A stretch of DNA of 13,303 nucleotides from Thalassiosira profunda. Its lineage: Eukaryota > Bacillariophyta > Thalassiosirophyceae > Thalassiosirales > Thalassiosiraceae. Position 1 is the stretch's first letter; every line of letters starts with the position of its first letter. Made by a program: the position numbers and the translations under genes. The stretch spans positions 1-13,303 of the forward strand of contig JALLAP010000399.1 of NCBI GenBank assembly GCA_036939355.1, read 5' to 3'. Positions 8,138 to 13,303 of the stretch are shown here, one piece after another. The notes below the pieces were generated by a model. It saw only the letters and a program-made list of their open reading frames with translations, did not search any database and was not told the origin of the DNA.

Positions 8138-8544
8138 CCTTCAGGCGCGTATGAGACCCCGCTATCCCTCCAGGTCGGCTTACGGTCGGCAGCGGCTCGT
8201 TCAGGCGCGTATGCTGACACCTCTATCCCGCCGGCCTCGTCCCGTCGGTCTCTTTTTAGCACGAGCGTTCCAGGACCTGGGCTAGGATTTGTCGGTGGGG
8301 TGTAGCAGTGGGGTTAAGATTTGAAGTTTATCACAGTCTGGAATTAGTACAAGTCCTTCGTTGTCTACGGTACCACAATAAAAAATGAGGCCAATGGTGT
8401 TACCCCAAAGACAAATTTCTGGAGCCTGACGTCCGCCGCGTGGTCCTGGGCTGAGGGCCGAGGAAGCCCCTCCAATCTCCTCCTGCGCCCATCATCTCCT
8501 CCACCTCCTTGGCAACCCAGCCGCGCATCGAACCGTTGCCATCC
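8138..8544. promoter_or_regulatory. Divergent intergenic region between the hypothetical gene and the FKBP-like gene
   Basis: 407 bp containing both promoters. The half nearest 8137 holds a 32-33 bp imperfect direct repeat (8140-8171 and 8200-8232). A more AT-rich stretch at about 8315-8400 includes AATAAAAAATGAG at 8378-8390. I see no gene in it. Confidence 0.55.
8140..8232 (-). repeat. Two imperfect 32-33 bp direct repeats, 60-bp period
   Basis: The copies are at 8140-8171 and 8200-8232. Both start on the plus strand with the identical 14-mer TTCAGGCGCGTATG and continue with similar GA(G/C)AC(C/A)C...CTATCC(C)T/GCC sequence. The first copy ends 3 bp from the ATG at 8137, so on the minus strand the pair lies in the leader or proximal promoter of the hypothetical gene. 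Confidence 0.8.
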
Positions 8545-9583
8545 ATGGTGTCTAAAACGCTATTGCTAACCGCCGCCGCGGTTGTGGCGGGGGCTCGCGG
8601 TTTCTCGCCGTCGGTCCAATCTACCTCTGCAATCGCCGCCGATTGCAATCTCCAGCGATCGCCCTCTTCTTTGCGGGCGCACTCCGAAGGCGACGACGAC
8701 CGCCGCCCATCTTCAAGCATCAGCCGCCACCGATTTCTCGCCTCGGCCGCTTCTTCGGCCCTGCTTCCTTTATTTGCATTCCCTGGCACATCACATGCAC
8801 TGGTGAAGGGCAACGCACCTCCTCCCAAAAAGAAAGCGTCCGATGGGTCGGAGGTAAAGTGCCGCAACGTCGAGGAATGCCAGGAGATGGCCGAGAAGGC
8901 CGAGGCGGTGCGAATGCAGCAGGAGGCCGAGCGGGCGGCGGCCGGGCCAAAGCCGCAGGTGGCCAGCGGAGGCACCAAGTATTTGGACGTAGAGATGGGC
9001 GACGGCAGCAAGGTGGCCGCGGCCGGGGACAAGGTGGACTTGCACTACAAGGTGCTCAAGCTGGGGAAGCGATCGTACGACGGGTTGACCGGGGAGGGCA
9101 CCGTGGTCTTTTCCAGGGGATACGCGCTGGAGGACGACGAGAAGGTGCCCGGGGATCACAGCTTCAAGTTTACGGTGGGAGATGGGCAGGTGATCAAAGG
9201 TAAGAGAAACAGTTGCTCGAGTGGTTTTGCAACTCCGCTCCATCTCAATCGTCCCGCCAAATTAAATGACAATCCACATCGAAGCGCTGAACGATGCCGT
9301 GCCCGGAATGGCCATCGGCGGCACCCGCCGCATCAGCGTCACTCCCCAAAATGGGTGGGAGAAGAATACGAAAGCCTGCGACGGCGGACCGGGCGGGAGC
9401 GGCACGGGTGGGGAACTGAAAACGGACTACGTCGTGGTGCCCACGGCGACGATGGTGGAGCAGGAGGCGTGCTTCGACAAGACGAAGCTACCCTTCCCTA
9501 CTACGTACGCACAGGAGCGGAGGATGGCGCAGCGGTTCGACCAGAGCCTGATTGTCGAGGTGCAGCTGGTCAACGTGCTGTGA
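8545..9583 (+). CDS. Thylakoid-lumen FKBP-type peptidyl-prolyl isomerase-like protein, two exons (8545-9199, 9285-9583)
   Basis: A 317-residue protein. FKBPs catalyse cis-trans proline isomerisation and many plant/algal members sit in the thylakoid lumen. Targeting is tripartite: signal peptide MVSKTLLLTAAAVVAGARG (1-19), then FSPSV with Phe20 at +1 as in ASAFAP motifs, a Ser/Arg-rich transit segment to about 58, and a second hydrophobic thylakoid-transfer segment, RHRFLASAASSALLPLF (61-77), ending near SHA (83-85). A charged linker (about 90-145, Lys/Glu/Ala) precedes the FKBP core (about 150-310): KVDLHYKVLKLG, FTVGDGQVIK-ALNDAVPGMAIGGTRRISV, and a terminal VEVQLVNVL strand. Key FKBP active-site residues seem changed: the Phe-Asp pair and the Trp at the pocket floor are missing, so isomerase activity is doubtful. 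The start at 8545 gives the clean signal peptide; the ATG-less extension to 8509 spoils it. The intron is 9200-9284. Confidence 0.87.
9200..9284 (+). other. Intron of the FKBP-like gene (85 bp)
   Basis: The donor is GTAAGA after AAA-G, and the acceptor is ACATCGAAG before CGCTGAAC. It joins GDGQVIK to ALNDAVPGM, the expected continuous FKBP stretch; reading through gives unrelated sequence. The acceptor has a weak pyrimidine tract, so the exact 3' site is slightly less certain than the donor. Confidence 0.82.
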
Positions 9584-9704
9584 GCTATCGTAGGCAGAGG
9601 CGCGCTGGACTGCAACACAAAAAAGACATTGCTACTACTTCCCGTTTTGGCGCAATTCCGTCAACTATTATCCGATCCAACCACGGAACAAACGAACGTC
9701 CATT

Positions 9705-10772
9705 TCACGACGACTGCTCCTGGTGCCGCGGCTGTCCCTGTCGCTGCAACGCCTCCACGTCGATCCCCGCGCTCTGCAGCAATTTCACCATCGACGCGCC
9801 CACATACTGCGCAATCAGCGGATCCCCCTGATGCTCCGCCATCGCGCTCTGCATCCGCACGTAGCCCTCCTCGCCGTCGCCAAATCCGCACTCCTTCACG
9901 AGGCTCTCTCCGCTCTCGCCCTTGGCGAGGTAGACGTCGTCGACCATCACGTGCTGGACCACCGTGTGCTTTCGCGCCATCTCGATCTGCTGCGCTTCCG
10001 GGCCGTCGTTCATCGCGACGGAGGAACCGCTGCTGCACTTCTTGGCCACCTTCTCCAAGACCTCCGGCGATTGCATCTTGAGCGAGACCGCGTGCATGAT
10101 GTTCCGCGCGTCGACCACTTCCAATTCCCCCTTTTCGTTCTGTTCCTCCAACAGATCGGGCAGGTCGAACGCCCCCGCTAAGACGAGGCGATAGGTGTCC
10201 CTCCCCGCCACGCGCAGTTTCTCCTGCGTTTCGGGCGGAGACAATCGCAGCGCCTCGGTGAGGTGCTGGGTGTACGCCGCGATTCCCTTCTCGTCCGGCT
10301 GGTATCCTAACAATGCAATCACGTGGCACTGCGTCTCCAAGAAGGTGGCGATCATCTTCTGCCACTTGTCCACCAGCGGGCTGGGACAATCTTCGTGAGC
10401 TAAATCAACACAGAAAGTTCCATCTCTTTGTGTTGCAACTCACGCATCCTTCTCCGCCGCAATTTGCTGCAACTTCTGCTTCCCCAACCCGTGCTGAATG
10501 AAGAGCTTCATGGCGTCCTGCGCACCTAACCCGGCGTCGGGGGTGAGGGAGGTGGGCTGGGGCAGCGGCGCGGCGTCGGGCGGCGCGGTGGTGGGAGGCG
10601 GGGGCATGGAGGAGAGGGGGCGGGTGGCGAGGGCGTAACACGAAGAGCCGACACTAGCGCCGACCAAACTGCCCGAGGGCAGCGATGCGCCGCGCCGACC
10701 GATGGCGGCGGAGGAGAGGCATCGCCTGGCGAGCTTGGCGGCCGCCGCGGAGGAGCGAGAGGCGAGCGGCAT
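9705..10772 (-). CDS. Mitochondrion-targeted protein of unknown function, two exons (10772-10444, 10380-9705)
   Basis: A 334-residue protein that I do not recognise. The N-terminus MPLASRSSAAAAKLARRCLSS is a typical amphipathic mitochondrial presequence (Arg, Ala, Ser, no acids to about residue 65), with likely cleavage near ATRPLSS (49-55). A Pro-rich linker (57-80) follows, then a predicted mostly helical body: DAMKLFIQHGLGKQKLQQIAAEKDAPLVDKWQKM, FLETQCHVIALLGY, and a long acidic helix DLPDLLEEQNEKGELEVV. The C-terminus is Gln/Ser-rich (RQGQPRHQEQSS). The intron 10443-10381 has a GTGAGT donor and a TTGTCCCAG acceptor; splicing makes a GCC Ala110 codon, while reading through stops at once. 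The start at 10772 is chosen because sequence further upstream lacks an ATG with better targeting features. It converges with the FKBP-like gene (121 bp between stops). Confidence 0.8.
10381..10443 (-). other. Intron of the mitochondrial unknown gene (63 bp)
   Basis: The donor is GTGAGTTGC after GAT-GC, and the acceptor is ATTGTCCCAG before CCCGCTGG. Of the three nearby AG sites only this one keeps both exons in frame (EKDA-PLVDKWQ). Confidence 0.88.
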
Positions 10773-11030
10773 GGCGTTGGCTGGGAGCGGGAGTGTGGAG
10801 CGGGAGGCGGGAGCGGTGGAGGATCTCGGGTGCGCGTAAGTACGTACGTAGATACCTACGTAACTAACGAGCCGAGCGGTTTCGCGGAATCGAATCGACA
10901 CCCACTGTCGCCCTGCGGCCTTGCGACGGCGAGCCTGCTGATCCATTTGCAATCGAGGCTTTGCGAGCGTTTCGGGCGCCGTGCGGAGCTAGTTTTATTC
11001 GGAGGATACTGCTCACGCGAGGCGTTGACA
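10773..11030. promoter_or_regulatory. Divergent promoter region with a TACGTAG inverted repeat
   Basis: 258 bp between the starts of the mitochondrial unknown and the TPR/Smr gene. It contains TACGTAG-ATAC-CTACGTA at 10845-10862 (7-bp arms, 4-bp loop), preceded by TACGTACGTA. This could be an ACGT-core binding site (bZIP type) or a hairpin; that reading is inference. Confidence 0.5.
10845..10862. repeat. Inverted repeat TACGTAG / CTACGTA, 4-bp spacer
   Basis: The perfect 7-bp arms around ATAC contain two ACGT cores; a further ACGT lies just before them (10842-10845). Confidence 0.75.
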
Positions 11031-12715
11031 ATGACGTTGACGACAACCATCATTGTGCTAGTCTCCGCCGCAGTCGTCCTCGCTCTAGTTATTTGTTTTG
11101 AGGCTTTCCATAGGCGAAGGGAGAACAGGAGAGAAGCTCTGCGCAAGGAAGCCGTTGCCTTCAATGCCGAGGCGAATGAGGCCCTCCGCACCGGAGATGT
11201 GGAGAAGGCTGTTGAGAAATACAGCAGAGCAATTGATGCAGATCCAAAATGCTACCTCTACTACTCGAACCGCTCCTTTGCATACATGAAGGCAGGTGAC
11301 CTGAGCAGTGCCCTCAAAGATGCTAACAGCGCCATTGACACAGACCCCGAATCCGGCTTGGGTTATGCGAATAAGGGAGGTGAGTTTGGTATGCGTTCTA
11401 TCGAAGTTATTTGGCGTCATTGCAATCGCCAACATTTTTCCAGCCGTCCTCCACGAGCTTGAGCGGTTCGATGACGCTATCTCCGCATTCGAGGATGGCC
11501 TGAAAAAGTGTCCCGATGACGTCGATCTCAAGAAGGCATTGGATGCTGTGATGCGCCACAAGATAATGGGGCCTCCCGGAGGGACAACCCCAGAGCTGGG
11601 CAAGACGAACGCCAGTGGCGGTGATCTGGTTGAAAGAATTAAGTCAAATCCAAAGGCGCAGCCATACTTGGACGACGAGGAATTCATGGCCAAGATTAAG
11701 AGATTGCAACAGGATCCGGCCCGTCTCTCGCAAATGCTGGACGACGATCCGCGGGTTGAAGACGTACTCGGCCCTGACATCTTGTGCATCAATCTGGTTG
11801 ATACAAGCGACGACACCAAGGAGAGGCATGCTCTTCTGCAATACACTCCTCTCGATGCATTCTTCAAAAAGTATGCGGCCAGTAGGAGCTTTCCAGTCCG
11901 GAGATTTGAGCACAATGGAAGCGCCCTATTCCTGAGCTCCATCGGCAATCAGACACCGGCATCATTGGGCCTGAAGGACGGCGACGAAATAAAGGTGGTG
12001 GCAAGAGATTCCACTGCTCAGATTGAAAAGGTGGAGGAACCAACCAGACCCAAACGAAAGGCCGCCAAAAGCAAAAAGAAACGGCACAAGAAGAGCAACC
12101 GAAAGAAGTCGATGCTGGTATTGCCGCCCAAGAACGAAGAAGAAGAGCTGAAGAAGTTGCATTCCAAGGCCATCNAAGAAGTCGATGCTGGTATTGCCGC
12201 CCAAGAACGAAGAAGAAGAGCTGAAGAAGTTGCATTCCAAGGCCATCTCAAAGGTGTTCGAGGAGGCAGCTCCGCAGTTTCGAGATATCAGACAACGGCT
12301 CGCTGCACTGAATTTGGAGCGAACGAAACCGAAGCAACGAAAGAGCCAGCCAAAGGTGAAACCGGCGGCAAAGCCCGTTGTTCGCAACCCTCCATCAGTC
12401 GGCCCCGGCGGCAAGGCGGGCAAATCGCACTTCGTTGTTCACGTTGGCGAGGCAACGAATTTGTACACGACGCGAGCGAAGCCCGCTGCCATCACTCGTG
12501 AGCTTGATTTGCATGGCTGTACGAAAAAAGAGGCCCTGGCGAAGCTCGACGAGTGCCTCCCCGAATGGGTCGATACCGCGATGAAGGGCGAGTATCCCTG
12601 GGTTATCACGGCCAAGATCGTCTGTGGAGGAGGCAGCCAGACGTTGTCGGAAGTCGTCGAGGGCTGGATTCGGCAGAATGCCAACGTATCGAACGCCCCG
12701 AAGAATCTGCATTGA
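11031..12715 (+). CDS. Membrane-anchored TPR / STI1-like / SUMO-like / Smr-domain protein; frame broken by an N-joined 73-bp duplication
   Basis: The exons are 11031-11379 and 11444-12715. With one 73-bp unit of the repeat at 12103-12247 disregarded, the protein is 515 residues. Domains: N-terminal hydrophobic anchor TTTIIVLVSAAVVLALVICF (4-23) followed by an Arg/Lys-rich flank; about three TPR repeats (42-145; AEANEALRTGDVEKAVEKYSRAI, YSNRSFAYMKAGDLSSALKD, AVLHELERFDDAISAFEDGL); an STI1/DP2-like segment (179-225; NPKAQPYLDDEEFMAKI, LDDDPRVEDVLG); a SUMO/Rad60-like ubiquitin fold (about 229-303; PLDAFFKKYAASRSFPVRRF, LGLKDGDEIKVV); a highly basic stretch (318-338); and a C-terminal Smr domain (446-510) with LDLHG and IVCGGGSQTLSEVVEGWI. 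TPR and STI1 segments commonly contact Hsp70/Hsp90 clients; Smr domains bind or cut nucleic acid, but here the usual TGxGxHS is CGGGSQ. The function is unproven; a chaperone-adaptor role at a membrane is possible. Confidence 0.85.
11380..11443 (+). other. Intron of the TPR/Smr gene (64 bp)
   Basis: The donor is GTGAGTTTGG after GGA-G, and the acceptor is CATTTTTCCAG before CCGTCCTC. It joins GYANKG to AVLHELERF within the third TPR; both consensus sites are strong. Confidence 0.94.
12103..12247 (+). repeat. 72-bp perfect direct repeat joined by one N (probable assembly artefact)
   Basis: 12103-12174 and 12176-12247 are identical, with a single N at 12175. The 73-bp offset shifts the reading frame by one. 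The frame before the N matches the frame after the second copy once 73 bases are discounted, so the gene is intact in one unit. The pattern is what results when two overlapping contig ends are placed side by side instead of merged. Confidence 0.93.
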
Positions 12716-12938
12716 TTCTGTAACCCCATTCGATTGCTAAGGCACAGGAAAGTTCGCCCATCTAGTCACGTGTTGCTGCATTTGCCATCTGTTGTTCATC
12801 TGTTCATCTTTATCCGTAGCTTCGTCGATTGTTTCCTCGGCTGTAGATGCTAGGCTTGCAGGCGTCGAGTGCTCGTCTCACCTTTGCTGCCGACAAACAC
12901 CTACTTTTGCAGCGGTCCGTGCCTTGTCGAAAGGGTCA

Positions 12939-13303
12939 CTAGACGATACTCCTTCGCTCTGAGATTTCCAGCTCCTCTTCAAGCGGACTTTGATAACCAA
13001 CATTATTCCATCGGCGCCCCAAAATGAGTCTCAGTGGATTCTGGAACAAACAGGAGTAGCATAAATCGATGCAGCCCGTGGCGCAGCTGGCGCATCCCCG
13101 CTCGTCCAAACGGCCGTCATCGTTGATGATTGGTTTTGCGTAGGTTCTCAGCAGCAGGGAACTGACCACGACGCTGACAGACGAGAACGCCATCATGAGT
13201 CCAGCAAACGCCGGCGGTAACGTCCAGTCAGTGAAAGGGTAGAGCAATCCCGCCGCGAACGGAAGAGCAAAAAGATTGTACGCCATCGCCCACACGAAAT
13301 TCA
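12939..13303 (-). CDS. Copper-transporting P1B-type ATPase, C-terminal fragment
   Basis: Only the last 120 codons are present; the rest lies beyond the right edge, and there is no start in the window. The frame begins NFVWAMAYNLFALPFAAGLLYPF, the conserved last pair of membrane helices of Cu+-ATPases (CopA/ATP7 type), with the YN motif, then FAGLMMAFSSVSVVVSSLLLR, containing the M-x2-SS-x-SV signature whose Met and Ser residues line the metal path in characterised CopA proteins. These enzymes export or load Cu+ across membranes using ATP. After the last helix comes a tail of about 65 residues with five clustered cysteines (CASCATGCIDLCYSC), not typical of the family, ending ISERRSIV and TAG. 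Substrate copper is inferred from the helix motifs; the CPC motif and ATP-binding domains are outside the window. Confidence 0.88.
   Translation of the reverse strand, partial: NFVWAMAYNLFALPFAAGLLYPFTDWTLPPAFAGLMMAFSSVSVVVSSLLLRTYAKPIINDDGRLDERGCASCATGCIDLCYSCLFQNPLRLILGRRWNNVGYQSPLEEELEISERRSIV

Noticed and set aside
8378..8390. AATAAA-like polyadenylation signal
   Set aside because: It lies between two divergent starts, where no 3' end is expected; a chance AT-rich match.
9661..10389. 242-codon minus-strand open frame
   Set aside because: It is an alternative frame over exon 2 of the mitochondrial unknown; the chosen frame splices cleanly to a presequence exon and this one does not.
12103..12247. 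Reading the 72-bp repeat as a genuine coding tandem repeat
   Set aside because: The identity is perfect, the N is at the junction and the period is not a multiple of three; all point to an assembly join.
12176..12501. Continuation of the TPR/Smr reading frame past the N in the original frame
   Set aside because: After the N this frame gives Arg-rich sequence without any domain, whereas the frame shifted by the 73-bp unit gives the Smr domain.
1..13303. CRISPR array, transposon, viral insertion, rRNA or tRNA gene
   Set aside because: I saw no regularly spaced repeats, transposase or reverse-transcriptase motifs, or cloverleaf-like A/B-box sequence; tRNAscan-SE and Rfam searches would be decisive.

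Overview
The window is nuclear DNA from a photosynthetic eukaryote with a red-algal-type secondary plastid, most likely a diatom or related stramenopile. Four points support this: (1) an FKBP-type protein at 8545-9583 carries a signal peptide ending in an ASAFAP-like site (phenylalanine at +1), then a thylakoid-transfer segment, as expected for a complex plastid; (2) there are short spliceosomal introns (63-85 bp, plus one of 327 bp) with GTGAGT/GTAAGA donors; (3) the PPR protein at the left edge and the TPR/Smr protein at the right resemble diatom proteins; (4) two proteins carry clear mitochondrial presequences. The genus assignment is inference. Both end genes run off the window, so it may be a whole small contig.

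Layout, left to right: a mitochondrial PPR protein (minus, 3' end missing, <1-2428); a FAR-17a/AIG1-like membrane protein with an unrecognised N-terminal domain (plus, 2777-4447); phosphoglycerate kinase in three exons (minus, 4574-6287); a DUF454 membrane protein in two exons (plus, 6586-7172); an unrecognised 246-residue protein (minus, 7397-8137); the thylakoid-lumen FKBP-like protein in two exons (plus, 8545-9583); an unrecognised mitochondrial protein in two exons (minus, 9705-10772); a membrane-anchored TPR / STI1-like / SUMO-like / Smr protein in two exons (plus, 11031-12715); and the C-terminus of a copper-type P1B ATPase (minus, 12939->13303).

The nine genes alternate strictly in strand, so every intergenic space is either a shared divergent promoter region (about 260-410 bp) or a short convergent 3' region (about 120-225 bp). 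The genes do not form an obvious pathway. They serve mitochondrial RNA handling, lipid/membrane functions, glycolysis, lumenal folding and metal transport, as in ordinary compact nuclear DNA.

The strongest anomaly is a 72-bp perfect direct repeat joined by a single N (12103-12247) inside the TPR/Smr gene. It breaks the reading frame, and removing one 73-bp unit restores it, so it is very probably an assembly artefact. Other points of interest are the domain combination of that same gene, the unknown domain fused to the FAR-17a-like region, an extra cysteine-bearing loop in PGK, a cysteine-rich tail on the copper ATPase, an 18-bp perfect palindrome flanked by direct repeats just before the 2777 start, and a 32-33 bp repeat pair in front of the 8137 start. 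I see no CRISPR array, transposon, rRNA or tRNA.
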